A stretch of 64,000 nucleotides of DNA, from the NCBI GenBank assembly GCA_028866895.1, contig JAGWHF010000011.1:1-64000 (forward strand). Reading direction: 5' to 3'. Below, one piece after another: positions 16,315-25,244 of this stretch. Positions within the stretch are counted from its first letter, which is position 1, and the number at the start of each line of letters is the position of its first letter. The stretch is from Nitrososphaerota archaeon. GTDB taxonomy: Archaea > Thermoproteota > Nitrososphaeria > Nitrososphaerales > Nitrosopumilaceae. Below the pieces are notes generated by a model. It did not search any database and was not told the origin of the DNA. It worked only from the letters and a program-made list of their open reading frames with translations. The position numbers were made by a program, and so were the translations under genes.

Positions 16315-18456
16315 ATGAGCGAGATTATACTGAGAATAGCGGAAACCCCGCAGAGATACGTGGGCAAGGGAATAGCGGTAGTGGACCCGAAGATAGTGGA
16401 GGAGAACCGCTGGGAGGCGGGCAACATCCTGGAACTTTCAGGAAACAGGAAAAGCCACGCCAAGCTATGGCCCGGATCAATCGAGGAGTACGGTACTGGG
16501 ACGATAAAGGTAGACGGAATTACAAGGCAGAACATAGGCGCCGGAATCGGGGAGAAGGTCTCGATAAAAAAAGCTGAGGCAAAGGAGGCCGCCCAGGTCA
16601 CGGTGTCGCCCGTTGAGAAACTCAGCGCCGAAGGCCTGCAGGAATACATGCAGGCAAACTACATCGGGCACGTGATGACCATGGGCGACACGCTGCTGGT
16701 CGCCACGCAGCTTGGGGGAAAGACGCAGCTTGTAGTGACAGGGACCGCGCCCGCAGGAAGGCCGGTCCTCATAACTTCAGGGACGGAATTCAAGCTGGGC
16801 CCGGTTACAAAGGCTGTCGACAATTCCGTTCCAAGGGTAACATACGACGACCTGGGTGGTCTCAGGAACGAGGTGCAGAAGATAAGGGAGATGGTAGAGC
16901 TTCCGATGCGCCACCCGGAACTCTTTGAGAAGCTGGGCATCGAGGCTCCAAAGGGCGTGCTGCTTTACGGCCCGCCGGGGACGGGAAAGACGCTGCTTGC
17001 AAAGGCGGTGGCAGGAGAGACCAACTCGCACTTTCTATCAATCAGCGGCCCCGAGATAATGGGCAAGTATTACGGCGAGAGCGAGGAGAGGCTCCGCGAA
17101 TTGTTCAAGCAGGCGGAGGAAAGCTCGCCAAGCATCATCTTCATTGACGAGATTGACTCGATTGCCCCAAAAAGGGAGGAGGTGACAGGCGAGGTCGAGA
17201 AGAGGATCGTGTCGCAGCTGCTGACATTGATGGACGGCATGGAGTCGAGGGGAAAGGTTGTGGTAATTGCCGCGACCAACAGGCCAGACTCGCTTGACCC
17301 CGCGCTGAGGCGCCCAGGAAGGTTCGACAGGGAGATGGAGATTGGAATTCCGGACGAGGCGGGAAGGAAGGAGATACTTGACATACACACAAGGGGCATG
17401 CCGCTTGACGGCGGCGTAAGCCTGGGGCAGGTATCAAGGGTCACCCACGGGTTTGTGGGGGCCGATCTTGAGGTGCTTGCAAAGGAGGCCGCATTGAGGT
17501 CGCTTCGGAGGGTCCTGCCGGAAATCGACCTCGAGGAGGAGAGGATTCCCCCGGAGGTACTCTCGAAGATAGTGATAACCGACGGCGACTTTAGGGACGC
17601 GCTCAAGGAGGTAAGGCCGTCCGCGCTCAGGGAGGTGCTCGTACAGGTACCGGACACCTCGTGGGAGGACATCGGGGGCCTCGAATCGCTCAAGCAGGAG
17701 CTGCACGAGGCAATCGAGTGGCCGCTGAAGCACAGGAAGGCGTTCGAGTATGCAGACGTCAGGCCGCCAAGGGGCGTGCTGCTTTACGGCCCGCCGGGGA
17801 CGGGAAAGACGCTGATAGCAAAGGCGGTTGCGCACACGACGGAATCGAACTTTATCAGCATCAAGGGGCCCGAGCTCATCTCAAAGTGGGTCGGCGAGTC
17901 GGAGAAGGGCGTGCGCGAGATCTTCAGGAAGGCGCGCCAGGCCGCGCCGTGCATAATATTCCTTGACGAGGTGGACGCGATTGCTCCAAGCAGGGATTCG
18001 GGAAGCTCGGACTCGCACGTGACTGAAAGGATAGTCTCGCAGCTCCTGACTGAGATTGACGGCCTTGAGGAACTCAACGACGTGCTGGTAATCGGGGCTA
18101 CAAACAGGGTGGACCTTATTGACAAGGCGCTCCTGCGGCCGGGAAGGTTCGACAGGATACTTGAGGTGCCGCTGCCCGACGAGGCGGGCCGCAGGGGGAT
18201 ATTCCAGATACACGCAAGGAAGAAGCCGCTTGCGGCAGACGTGGATCTTGCAAGGCTTGTGGACCTGACGCCAGGTTTCAGCGGTGCCGAGATAGAGGGC
18301 GCCTGCGACCGTGCAGCCATCAGCGCCATCCGCAGGTACGTGGACCAGAACGAGAGGTCGGTCAAGTCGATAAAGATAACGCAGGCGGACCTTGAGGGCG
18401 CGATCCAGAAGATGAGGCCTGAAAATATCAAGCCCCGCCAGGCCGTCGCGCCATAG
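16315..18456 (+). CDS. cdc48: Cdc48/VAT AAA+ ATPase
   Basis: A 713-residue type II AAA+ unfoldase. The N-terminal double-psi barrel and four-stranded domain cover about 1-185. Two AAA modules follow: Walker A GPPGTGKT near 219 and 492, Walker [13 protein letters not shown] and [12 protein letters not shown], sensor 1 ATNRPD and ATNRVD, and arginine fingers in RRPGRFDR and LRPGRFDR. Hydrophobic-aromatic pore loops (KYYGES and KWVGES) are present. It extracts and unfolds proteins for the proteasome. The C-terminus ends QAVAP, without the HbYX docking motif found in some proteasome activators. It lies beside hsp20, suggesting shared stress control. Confidence 0.97.
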   Translation: MSEIILRIAETPQRYVGKGIAVVDPKIVEENRWEAGNILELSGNRKSHAKLWPGSIEEYGTGTIKVDGITRQNIGAGIGEKVSIKKAEAKEAAQVTVSPVEKLSAEGLQEYMQANYIGHVMTMGDTLLVATQLGGKTQLVVTGTAPAGRPVLITSGTEFKLGPVTKAVDNSVPRVTYDDLGGLRNEVQKIREMVELPMRHPELFEKLGIEAPKGVLLYGPPGTGKTLLAKAVAGETNSHFLSISGPEIMGKYYGESEERLRELFKQAEESSPSIIFIDEIDSIAPKREEVTGEVEKRIVSQLLTLMDGMESRGKVVVIAATNRPDSLDPALRRPGRFDREMEIGIPDEAGRKEILDIHTRGMPLDGGVSLGQVSRVTHGFVGADLEVLAKEAALRSLRRVLPEIDLEEERIPPEVLSKIVITDGDFRDALKEVRPSALREVLVQVPDTSWEDIGGLESLKQELHEAIEWPLKHRKAFEYADVRPPRGVLLYGPPGTGKTLIAKAVAHTTESNFISIKGPELISKWVGESEKGVREIFRKARQAAPCIIFLDEVDAIAPSRDSGSSDSHVTERIVSQLLTEIDGLEELNDVLVIGATNRVDLIDKALLRPGRFDRILEVPLPDEAGRRGIFQIHARKKPLAADVDLARLVDLTPGFSGAEIEGACDRAAISAIRRYVDQNERSVKSIKITQADLEGAIQKMRPENIKPRQAVAP

Positions 18457-18484
18457 CTTATATGCCAAAACGCAGCATCAGAAG

Positions 18485-19546
18485 TTGACGACAAAAGAAG
18501 CTGTTCTTTATCAGAAACTGCCTGATGGCAGGGTGAGATGCACGGCGTGCGCCAGATACTGCGAGATTGGAAAGGGGCAGGTGGGGCTTTGCGGCATCAG
18601 GGCAAACAACGGCGGCAGGCTCGACCTTCTTGCATACGGCAAGGTGATTACGGGACACGTCGATCCCATAGAGAAAAAGCCGGTGGTCCACTACAGGCCC
18701 GGGACGAGCATCTTTTCAATTGCGACAACGGGATGCAACTGGCTGTGCAAATACTGCCAGAATTATGATATCAGCCAGAGGAGGAAGATAGAAGGGTCCG
18801 AGATGGGCCCGGAGGCGGTGGTGGACCTTGCGGTCAGGTCCGGCGCCCACGGCATCGCCTATACGTACAACCAGCCCTCGATCTTCATCGAGTTTGCAAG
18901 GGACTGCGGCGTGCTTGCAAGGGAGAAGGGGCTCTTCAACGTCTTTGTATCAAACGGCTACGACACACCAGACACCGTATCCATGATGCGCGAGTTTCTT
19001 GACTGCATCACGGTTGATTTCAAGGGGAGCGCGGAACCGGAGTTTACGCGCAAGTACATCGGGGTGCCGGATCCCGCGCCGATATTTGAGACGCTCAAGG
19101 AGATACGGGACAAGACCGGGATTCATGTGGAGATTACGGACCTTGTGGTGCCCGGCGTGGGCGACGACCTGGAATACGCGTCGCGCCTGTGCAGGTTCAT
19201 CTACGACGAGTTTGGCCCCGACGTGCCGGTACACTTTTTGAGGTTCCATCCGGACTACAAGATGATGGAGTTCGAGCCGACGCCCGTCGGGACGCTTGAG
19301 AGGCATTATGATATAGCAAAGAGGGAGGGCCTCAACTACGCATACCTTGGGAACGTGCCGGGGCATCCGCTTGAGAGCACATACTGCCCGGAATGCGGAA
19401 AGGTCGTGGTGAAAAGGTACGGCTTTGACATACAGGGCTGGCACCTCAAGGAGGACAACTCGTGCCAGTTCTGCGGCAACAGGATCCCGATAACCGGGGG
19501 CCTTGCGGCAGGATACAGGAAGAACAGGTTCCAGTTCGTCATCTAG
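18485..19546 (+). CDS. AmmeMemoRadiSam-system radical SAM enzyme
   Basis: A 353-residue radical SAM protein from TTG 18485. The cluster motif is TTGCNWLCKYCQN (CxxxCxxC) near residues 82-92. An N-terminal Cys motif precedes it (CTACARYCEIGKGQVGLCG), and a C-terminal zinc-like pair follows (CPECGK...CQFCGNR). This architecture matches the PflA-related enzymes of AmmeMemoRadiSam systems, usually found with AMMECR1 and Memo genes; those are not in this window. The substrate is unknown for the family. It converges on the cyclase gene through a shared CTAG at 19543-19546. Confidence 0.88.
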   Translation: MTTKEAVLYQKLPDGRVRCTACARYCEIGKGQVGLCGIRANNGGRLDLLAYGKVITGHVDPIEKKPVVHYRPGTSIFSIATTGCNWLCKYCQNYDISQRRKIEGSEMGPEAVVDLAVRSGAHGIAYTYNQPSIFIEFARDCGVLAREKGLFNVFVSNGYDTPDTVSMMREFLDCITVDFKGSAEPEFTRKYIGVPDPAPIFETLKEIRDKTGIHVEITDLVVPGVGDDLEYASRLCRFIYDEFGPDVPVHFLRFHPDYKMMEFEPTPVGTLERHYDIAKREGLNYAYLGNVPGHPLESTYCPECGKVVVKRYGFDIQGWHLKEDNSCQFCGNRIPITGGLAAGYRKNRFQFVI

Positions 19547-20184
19547 ACTGCGACCGCCCTTGCGGGTGATCCCGTTGCCCCCCTGAGCTTCAGCGGCAGC
19601 ACTATCAGCCGGAAGCGGGTATCTCGTATCCTCCCGAGGTTGCACAGGTTTTCCACTATGGGGATGCCACTTTTCAAAAGTACGTGATGTACGGGAAATT
19701 TTGGGTCACTTCCCAGGTCGATGCTGGGGGAGTCTATTCCGACCAGGCTTGGCTCCCTTGCCAGGAGGTGCCTTGCGGCGCCGGCCGAAAGTCCCGGGTT
19801 TTTCGTGAAATAGTCACTCCTTGCCACATTTCTTGACCATCCGGTTCCAAAGACGACCGCGGCGCCCCTTGGAATCCTGCCGTGCCTTCTTTCAAACTCT
19901 AAAATGTCGTCGCGCGTGACCTGCCCGTCCGCCCCCCTTGCCATCCTGCACAGTACGGCCTCGCCCATGAGGCGCGAAAGCGGAATGCCGTCAATTTTTG
20001 CGCCGTCCCTTACAAAGTGGTAGGGCGCATCAAGGTGGGTTCCTGAATGCGAGCTGAGAAACAGGAGCTCAAGGTTGTAGCCGTCAGACTTGACGTCCGC
20101 CCACGGGATGAAGCTGGTGCGGGGGGATCCGGGAAAGCTTGGGAGCTTGCCTGATATCTCCAAGGTGAGGTCGACGGGTTCCAC
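19543..20184 (-). CDS. Cyclase / kynurenine-formamidase-like metal hydrolase
   Basis: A 213-residue protein of the cyclase family (PF04199 fold). The metal site signature SHSGTHLDAPYHF near residues 45-57 carries the conserved HxGTHxDxPxH pattern. The second half shows AAVVFGTGWSR, a D/S motif GIDSPSIDLG and HHVLLKSGIPIVENL, which fit the family core. Members hydrolyse N-formylkynurenine or other amides, or act in polyketide cyclisation; the substrate cannot be read from sequence. The start at 20184 gives normal length. Divergent from the small Lrp-type gene at 20266. Confidence 0.85.
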   Translation of the reverse strand: MEPVDLTLEISGKLPSFPGSPRTSFIPWADVKSDGYNLELLFLSSHSGTHLDAPYHFVRDGAKIDGIPLSRLMGEAVLCRMARGADGQVTRDDILEFERRHGRIPRGAAVVFGTGWSRNVARSDYFTKNPGLSAGAARHLLAREPSLVGIDSPSIDLGSDPKFPVHHVLLKSGIPIVENLCNLGRIRDTRFRLIVLPLKLRGATGSPARAVAV

Positions 20185-20265
20185 CAGTCTTGTTGGAGGC
20201 GGTGATAATTCAATTTTGATTTTCCGGCGGGCAAAGGCTAAATATCATACAAATGGCATTAACTC

Positions 20266-20523
20266 ATGCCTACCACCTACATACTGATAAATTCCGACCT
20301 CGGTTCCGACCTTGATATAATCAGGCAGATAAAGGACATGCTGGGCAAGGAACCCGGGGTAAAGTACGAGATACAGGGAGTTTACGGGGTTTACGACATC
20401 ATTGTAAAGATTACCGCGGACTCGATGGAAAACCTCAGGAGCATGATCACCAACAAGATAAGGAAGATAGACAAGGTCTACTCCACGCTCACCATGATGG
20501 TCATCGAGGAGCAGGAAAAGTAG
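20266..20523 (+). CDS. Stand-alone Lrp/AsnC ligand-binding (RAM) domain protein
   Basis: An 85-residue protein consisting only of the RAM domain that in Lrp/AsnC regulators binds amino acids and forms dimers. The core strands are visible: TYILINSDLGSDLDIIRQI, YEIQGVYGVYDIIVKI and VYSTLTMMVIEE. It lacks a helix-turn-helix. Such small proteins may bind metabolites or modulate full-length Lrp regulators. Its stop abuts that of the convergent aminotransferase gene at 20524 with no gap. Confidence 0.88.
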   Translation: MPTTYILINSDLGSDLDIIRQIKDMLGKEPGVKYEIQGVYGVYDIIVKITADSMENLRSMITNKIRKIDKVYSTLTMMVIEEQEK

Positions 20524-21663
20524 CTAGTTTTTCAGGGCGCCGACGGTCCGCAGGATTTCCGACTCTGTATTGTAAAAGTGGGGCGAGGCCCTGATCACCT
20601 TCTGGGAGAGGGCGTCCCTTACCGCAAGTATGATCTTCTCCTTCTCCAGGCGCTTGACGACGGTTTCGGGGTCGCGGTCCTTTATGGTAAATGACACGAT
20701 GCTTGTCCTCCTCTCGTCCTCGGGGGGCCCAAGCAGCGTTACGCCCGGCACCTTTGAGAGCTCGTCGCGCATCAATTTGGCAAGCATGGTATTGCGGGCC
20801 CTTATCTTGTCGATGCCGATCCTGAGCAGCAGGTCTACCGATGTCCTCAGGCCGACGACGCCCGCCCAGTTGCGGAAGCCGGCCTGGAACCTGTCGGGCA
20901 TCTCCTTGTAGACAAGGCCGTCCTCGTGGAAGATGGCCGACTCGCCGCCCACCTGCAGCGGCTCTACCATCTCTGCCGAGTCCTTCCTGCAGAAGAACAC
21001 GCCCATGCCCATCGGCCCGCACAGCCACTTTGACCCGTTAAATGACATGAAGTTGCACCTCATCCTTCCTACATCCACATCCGTGATGCAGCCCACGGTC
21101 TGCGCGGTATCCACGAAATAAGGTATCCCCCTGCCTGCCAGGGATTCGCCTACCTCCTCGACCGGCAGAATGGCCCCGGTGTTAAAGAGCGCGTGGCTGA
21201 GCACAACGAGGCCGGTATTTTTGTCAATCGCGCTTTCAAGGGACCTGGATTCAAAGCATCCGAATCCGTCGATCGGGATGTTCCTCAGCTCGGCCCTCCT
21301 GCCCGCCCTCACCCAGGGGTAATGGTTTGCCGGGTGCTCGTGGCTTGAGCCGCGGATTATGATGTTGGAGCCGGGCCTGAGCTTCAGCCCGCTTGCGACA
21401 AAGTTTATCCCGTCGGTGACACTCTGCGTGAGGATTACCTCCTCGGGCTGGCACCTGATGATGGAGGAAATCGACTTGCGCAGGCCGCTGATGTGCTCCT
21501 TTACCATGCTGACTGCAAGTTCCGAGTCAGGCCCGTACTCGCTGTATCTGACAAGAAAGTCCCTCATCGCATCGATGCTTGACGCGGGCATCCTGGAGGT
21601 TGATGCGTTGTTGAGATAGATTCTTTCCTTGTAGGGGAATTCTCCCGAATAATCGGAATTCAT
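20524..21663 (-). CDS. PLP-dependent class V aminotransferase
   Basis: A 379-residue fold-type I PLP enzyme. The opening IYLNNASTSRMP is typical, as are the cofactor-site GSSHEHPANHYPW, the aspartate in FVDTAQTVG and the Schiff-base lysine in SFNGSKWLCGPMGMG near residue 218. The late RASPHFYNTESEI fits the C-terminal small domain. It resembles cysteine desulfurases and isopenicillin-N-epimerase-like enzymes, but no catalytic-Cys loop of SufS or IscS is evident. Desulfurase activity is therefore uncertain. Confidence 0.85.
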   Translation of the reverse strand: MNSDYSGEFPYKERIYLNNASTSRMPASSIDAMRDFLVRYSEYGPDSELAVSMVKEHISGLRKSISSIIRCQPEEVILTQSVTDGINFVASGLKLRPGSNIIIRGSSHEHPANHYPWVRAGRRAELRNIPIDGFGCFESRSLESAIDKNTGLVVLSHALFNTGAILPVEEVGESLAGRGIPYFVDTAQTVGCITDVDVGRMRCNFMSFNGSKWLCGPMGMGVFFCRKDSAEMVEPLQVGGESAIFHEDGLVYKEMPDRFQAGFRNWAGVVGLRTSVDLLLRIGIDKIRARNTMLAKLMRDELSKVPGVTLLGPPEDERRTSIVSFTIKDRDPETVVKRLEKEKIILAVRDALSQKVIRASPHFYNTESEILRTVGALKN

Positions 21664-21677
21664 TATTATATTACGAT

Positions 21678-22307
21678 TTGAAACATGTTCTATTGTTTAA
21701 AAATCTTGATGAACAAGAGCGGGCACTTGCGTCACACCTTGGGGGCATCCGGTCGGAAAGGGCCGCCACCTCGGTGCTCTATTCCGACCCGTTCCTCAAG
21801 GCGGGCCTCTTCTCCCTGCTTGTGGACAGGACGCAGGACCCGGTGCTCTATCTGGATCTTGACCTCATGTTCAGCGGTTACGTGGTGTCGGGGGCGGTTC
21901 CCCGGAAGGAAAACCTTGTACTGTACCAGCCGACAAGGGAGACGCTTGTCGGGATGGTGGCAGAGGTCTGCGTGAGGGCAAGCTCGGCAAGATCACTGGT
22001 AATAATTGACTCCATCAACGGCCTCTACAACATCCTGCATGATACCAGGCAGGCAGGAAAGACAATCGCGTCAATCTTGATGATGATTGCGGGCATGTCG
22101 CGCTTTTCCGGCTCGTCCGTCGTCATGGCAAGCATGGCAAGATACAGGAAGGAGGAGGGGTGGGTCCTGTCGCCGACGGGAAAAAGGATAATCGAGGCAA
22201 GGCACGGCAGGAAGGTATTGCTGGAGTACGGCAGGGGAGGAATCGCGGTAAATCCCCTTGACGGACAGGGAAGATTCCTGATACCTGCAGATTCCGTCCG
22301 GCTCTAG
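21678..22307 (+). CDS. RecA/RadA-superfamily-like protein lacking Walker A
   Basis: A 209-residue protein from TTG 21678. The strand order resembles RadA/KaiC-like ATPases: PVLYLDLDLMFSGYVV, then a Walker B-like SLVIIDSINGLYNIL near residues 105-120, then SSVVMASMARYRKEEGW and a closing beta hairpin. The P-loop position, before the first core helix, has no GxxxxGK[ST]. It therefore probably does not bind ATP conventionally and may be a regulatory or structural RadA paralogue. It is divergent from the aminotransferase gene and convergent with the parvulin gene through CTAG 22304-22307. Confidence 0.6.
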   Translation: MKHVLLFKNLDEQERALASHLGGIRSERAATSVLYSDPFLKAGLFSLLVDRTQDPVLYLDLDLMFSGYVVSGAVPRKENLVLYQPTRETLVGMVAEVCVRASSARSLVIIDSINGLYNILHDTRQAGKTIASILMMIAGMSRFSGSSVVMASMARYRKEEGWVLSPTGKRIIEARHGRKVLLEYGRGGIAVNPLDGQGRFLIPADSVRL

Positions 22308-22588
22308 TCGAGCCTCTTGATGATGTGGTACCCAAACTGGGTCTTTACAATGTCGGAGATCTGTCCCTTCTCGAGCGCAAACGCGGCCTTTTCAAACTCC
22401 TTGACCATGACGCCCCTGCCAAAAAGCCCGAGGTCGCCGCCCCTCTTCTTTGAGACGTCGATGGAGTGCTGCTGGGCAAGCTTTGAGAAGCTCTCGCCGG
22501 CCGAGATCTTTGCCTTGATCTCCTGCGCGACGCTCTGCTTTTCGACGAGTATGTGCGCACAGTGAATCTTGGTCACCATTGTTTTCAA
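22304..22588 (-). CDS. Parvulin-type peptidyl-prolyl isomerase
   Basis: A 94-residue single-domain parvulin; it may start at ATG 22588 or at 22579 (MVTKIHCAHILVEK). Family motifs are present in order: CAHILVEK, GESFSKLAQQHSID, KKRGGDLGLFGRG, MVKEFEKAAFAL and a terminal VKTQFGYHIIKRLD. The paired histidines of the catalytic site (CAH and GYHII) are intact. It catalyses cis-trans isomerisation of peptidyl-proline bonds. With no signal peptide it should be cytosolic, or surface-associated as reported for thaumarchaeal parvulins. Confidence 0.95.
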   Translation of the reverse strand: MKTMVTKIHCAHILVEKQSVAQEIKAKISAGESFSKLAQQHSIDVSKKRGGDLGLFGRGVMVKEFEKAAFALEKGQISDIVKTQFGYHIIKRLD

Positions 22589-22630
22589 ATCAGCGGTAAA
22601 TTATAAAAAAATTTGTGCGCTGCGGGATCT

Positions 22631-22702
22631 CATTCCAGAAGTTTGGAATGAGGGGAATTTCCGGAAACGGTGTTATAAAATTTCCAAACGCCGTTATAAC
22701 AC
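22631..22702. promoter_or_regulatory. Two inverted repeats upstream of the ferredoxin gene
   Basis: CATTCCA (22631-22637) pairs with TGGAATG (22644-22650). GTGTTATAA (22670-22678) pairs with TTATAACAC (22694-22702). Both lie 50-120 nt before ATG 22751 in a non-coding stretch between divergent genes. They could be operators or RNA hairpins; either would be upstream of the predicted TATA region (about 22718-22728). Confidence 0.4.
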
Positions 22703-22750
22703 GGGTTTTTTCAGCAAGTTATATTAAGATCATTTCAAGTAATACTGAAC

Positions 22751-23050
22751 ATGCCAGTTGGAATTATTCCAGATATAGGCGAACAAATGTGCATAGGATG
22801 TGCACTCTGCGTAGAGATCTGCACGTCACTAGGCCCCGACGTATTGAGAGTAAAGCCAGTAGAGGGCTGGAAGAGAGGAAAAGCATTTGTATTTTATCCA
22901 GAGAGATGCATCTCAGACGGTGCATGCATCGGCGTTTGCCCGACAAAGGCAATCTTCTGGATGAGACCAATGGACTTCACTCCAGGACAGCCAGTTCCGC
23001 TCTACAGAAACTCTGTATTCGTCAAAGGTTGGACCGAACTAGTAGAATAG
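22751..23050 (+). CDS. Two-cluster ferredoxin
   Basis: A 99-residue ferredoxin. The first cluster motif is CIGCALCVEIC near residues 14-24; the second is CISDGACIGVCP near 53-64, where the spacing of the first two cysteines is longer than the usual CxxC. An 18-residue insertion between motifs and a 30-residue C-terminal extension (RPMDFTPGQPVPLYRNS) are typical of archaeal oxidoreductase-linked ferredoxins. It transfers electrons between 2-oxoacid oxidoreductases and other partners. Expression may be controlled by the inverted repeats upstream. Confidence 0.9.
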   Translation: MPVGIIPDIGEQMCIGCALCVEICTSLGPDVLRVKPVEGWKRGKAFVFYPERCISDGACIGVCPTKAIFWMRPMDFTPGQPVPLYRNSVFVKGWTELVE

Positions 23051-23125
23051 GTCCGACAAAAACTTCTTTTTATTCTTTCATCCAGTTCCGGATATTACAT
23101 ATATGGTTTTGATCAAGTTACCAGG

Positions 23126-23620
23126 GTGAGCAAACCCGGAAACCTGTGGAGGGCGGTGCATGGCAAGATTACGAAGAGGCCGACCAACTTTGGATGGCTG
23201 CTGGACAGCAAGCTTGCAGGAAGCGGGATGCCCACAACGCCCGCGGAGATTGACTGGGTGCGGAAGCAGGGCGTAAGGTCGATTGTCACCATGACGGAGG
23301 AGGCGCTGCCGGGCCCCTGGCTCAAGGACATCAAGTACTTGCATGTTCCCACCGAGGACCTCTCGGCGCCGGAGATTGACGATATCGACAGGGCGGTCGA
23401 GTTCATCCACCAGCGGCTTGAAAACGGCGAGCCCGTGATGGTGCACTGCGCTGCGGGGATTGGAAGGACGGGAACCATACTTGCATGCTATCTGATAAAA
23501 TACCATAAGGCTACGGCAAGGGAGGCCATAGAAAAAGTGCGAAAGGAAAGGCCAGGCTCGATCCAGTCGGAATCCCAGGAGGTTGCCGTCGGCCTGTATT
23601 ACAAGCACGTCAGAAGGTAG
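23126..23620 (+). CDS. Dual-specificity / tyrosine protein phosphatase
   Basis: A 164-residue cysteine phosphatase from GTG 23126. The catalytic P-loop is VHCAAGIGRTG near residues 109-119 (HCxxGxxR[ST]), with the general acid Asp in the upstream EDLSAPEIDDID loop. An N-terminal strand, FGWLLDSKLAGSGMPTTP, has the form seen in atypical DSPs acting on phosphoproteins or phosphorylated nucleotides. No transmembrane or regulatory domain is present. Its stop abuts the stop of the convergent small gene at 23621. Confidence 0.92.
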   Translation: MSKPGNLWRAVHGKITKRPTNFGWLLDSKLAGSGMPTTPAEIDWVRKQGVRSIVTMTEEALPGPWLKDIKYLHVPTEDLSAPEIDDIDRAVEFIHQRLENGEPVMVHCAAGIGRTGTILACYLIKYHKATAREAIEKVRKERPGSIQSESQEVAVGLYYKHVRR

Positions 23621-23776
23621 CTATTCGGGTATCGAGGTCGTTACCATCTTGCCGTTCTCTAGTTTTATGAAGAGGTACCTGTTGTCCTTGAAGATGAGGG
23701 TGATCTCGTTGTCTTTCTCGGACTTGTCCTCGACCTCGAGAAGCTCCTGCCCTCTGATGCCGTCAAATTTTGCCAT
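23621..23776 (-). CDS. Small conserved-looking protein, function unknown
   Basis: A 51-residue protein taken from ATG 23776; the frame is open a further 51 nt upstream, but those residues look non-coding. It is mostly beta: FDGIRGQELLEVED, EITLIFKDNRYLFIKLENG. This could be a short SH3-like or Sm-like barrel fragment. No family recognised. Confidence 0.5.
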   Translation of the reverse strand: MAKFDGIRGQELLEVEDKSEKDNEITLIFKDNRYLFIKLENGKMVTTSIPE

Positions 23777-23879
23777 ACCAAGGCTCGGGAGTTTCCATTT
23801 ATATCCTATTTGGCTCCTGCCTCTCACCGGTTAATAATCCGGTCCTTCGGGGGCGCGGATGCACGGCAACCCCGTTTAC

Positions 23880-24419
23880 TTATTTCGTGACTTCGATCTC
23901 AATCTCTTTTGAGCTTGACTTGCCGTCAAACTCTTCGGCGTAATCGTGCTTGAACCACGATACGTACACTTCGGCTCCTATCTTGTGCTTGCCGGCCCCA
24001 AGGTCGGATGCCTTTACGTCCATCTTCTCGTCAAAGTCTAGGAGCAGCTGCTGCGCCTCGGCCTCCGTCGATGGAATGCGGGGCTCGAAATTTTTTGATA
24101 TCTGGACCCACACCTTCTTCTCCGCCATCTGCGTCAGCTTGGGGTTGCGCGTCCAGAAGAGCGCCGCCTTCTTGTAGGTGTCAAGGGTTCCTATCTCGTG
24201 CTTGCGCAGGCCGCCGGAGTACAGCTTTACGCCGTACTTTAACTTCAGTACGTTGTCGTGCTTGTTGTACGCCCGCTCCCAGTTCTTCTCGTTGAACGCC
24301 TCGCGGAGCCCGCCCAGGACGGAGAACTTGACGTTTATCGTTATGTTGTCGTTCACGCCGAAGCTGTCTGCGGATTTTTCCAGCAGGACCTCGCCAATGG
24401 TATTTTTTTGCTCGGACAA
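23880..24419 (-). CDS. Hypothetical protein, likely beta-rich, function unknown
   Basis: A 179-residue soluble protein from TTG 24419 (MSEQKNTIGEVLLEKS). It has an alternating pattern of strands and charged helices, including NDNITINVKFSVLGGL, KLKYGVKLYSGGLRKHEIGT and IGAEVYVSWFKHDYAEEF. No cysteine, catalytic motif, signal peptide or membrane segment is visible. Codon use matches the housekeeping neighbours. It stands alone between convergent and divergent neighbours, so context gives no clue. Confidence 0.55.
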   Translation of the reverse strand: MSEQKNTIGEVLLEKSADSFGVNDNITINVKFSVLGGLREAFNEKNWERAYNKHDNVLKLKYGVKLYSGGLRKHEIGTLDTYKKAALFWTRNPKLTQMAEKKVWVQISKNFEPRIPSTEAEAQQLLLDFDEKMDVKASDLGAGKHKIGAEVYVSWFKHDYAEEFDGKSSSKEIEIEVTK

Positions 24420-24585
24420 CTCAGCTCTGTAACATTGGTGGTGCCATTATAAGATTTGCGTGAAGCGGCGCACCGGGACGGGGCATTGTGTTGAAGCGGT
24501 TGTTTTTTGCGGTGATTGCGCCAGATCGCGTCTTGGGCCCTAGGCAACCATTTATATCCTGTTTTGGTATTTTTTTCCTTTGCAC

Positions 24586-24867
24586 ATGGATGTTCAAGTA
24601 AAGGAGTCCTCCTCAAAGGAAGTTCTGCTGAATATCAGCAAGTCCGACATCAGCACGCTGTACATCGTACAGCATGAGCTGCTAAAGGACCCGACCGTCG
24701 AGTTTGCAGGAGTGATATTGAAGCATCCGCTGACCAAGGAGTACGCCATGCGCGTGAACACCTCCAAGGGAAGCCCGATAAAGGAGATTGAAAAGGCCAC
24801 AAAGGCGGCTCTTGATTATTCCGACGAGCTCAAAAAGGCAATCAACTCGAAGATCAAGGGTGCCTAG
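24586..24867 (+). CDS. rpoL: RNA polymerase subunit Rpo11 (L)
   Basis: A 93-residue subunit from ATG 24586; an extra in-frame ATG-adjacent start 6 nt upstream is possible. The family fold is clear: LNISKSDISTLYIVQHELLK, the conserved AGVILKHPLTKEYAMRVNT strand pair and a long C-terminal helix (IEKATKAALDYSDELKKAI). Rpo11 pairs with Rpo3 and resembles half of bacterial alpha. A TATA-like ATTTATATCC lies near 24550. The TFS gene begins directly after the stop with no gap. Confidence 0.95.
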   Translation: MDVQVKESSSKEVLLNISKSDISTLYIVQHELLKDPTVEFAGVILKHPLTKEYAMRVNTSKGSPIKEIEKATKAALDYSDELKKAINSKIKGA

Positions 24868-25182
24868 ATGAAATTTTGCCCCAAGTGTGAAGCGCGGCTC
24901 AAGATAGCCAGCTCAGAGTCTGAATTTGTATGCCCCAAGTGCGGGTACAGCGAGAAGGGCTCCAAGGCGGCAAAGCAGGTTGCAGTGGAGGGAGGCTCCA
25001 CAATCAACGTACTTGACGAGGCGGAGAAGAAGGAGGCGCTGCCGGTCATAAAGATCGAGTGCGCCAAGTGCGGCAACAACGAGGCGGTCTGGTGGATGCT
25101 GCAGACAAGGAGCGCGGACGAGCCGACGACGCAGTTTTATCGCTGCATAAAATGCGGGTACACCTGGCGGAACTATGCGTGA
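24868..25182 (+). CDS. tfs: Transcript cleavage factor TFS
   Basis: A 104-residue protein with two zinc ribbons: FCPKCEARL...FVCPKCGYSE at the N-terminus and IECAKCGNNEAVWWMLQTRS...RCIKCGYTWR at the C-terminus. The catalytic acidic pair of the TFIIS-like hairpin appears as RSADEPTTQ near residue 85, where DE inserts into the polymerase pore to stimulate cleavage of backtracked RNA. It starts immediately after rpoL, so the two are an operon linked to polymerase function, and pcn follows 62 nt later. Confidence 0.96.
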   Translation: MKFCPKCEARLKIASSESEFVCPKCGYSEKGSKAAKQVAVEGGSTINVLDEAEKKEALPVIKIECAKCGNNEAVWWMLQTRSADEPTTQFYRCIKCGYTWRNYA

Positions 25183-25244
25183 TCATCTCGGACAAATTTT
25201 TACTCACAACGTTTAACTTGAACTTGCAAGACAGGTGATTAAGT

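Noticed and set aside
17070-18494. Long antisense frames inside cdc48 and polC
   Set aside because: These mirror the GC-rich codon bias of the real genes and have no start context or domain.
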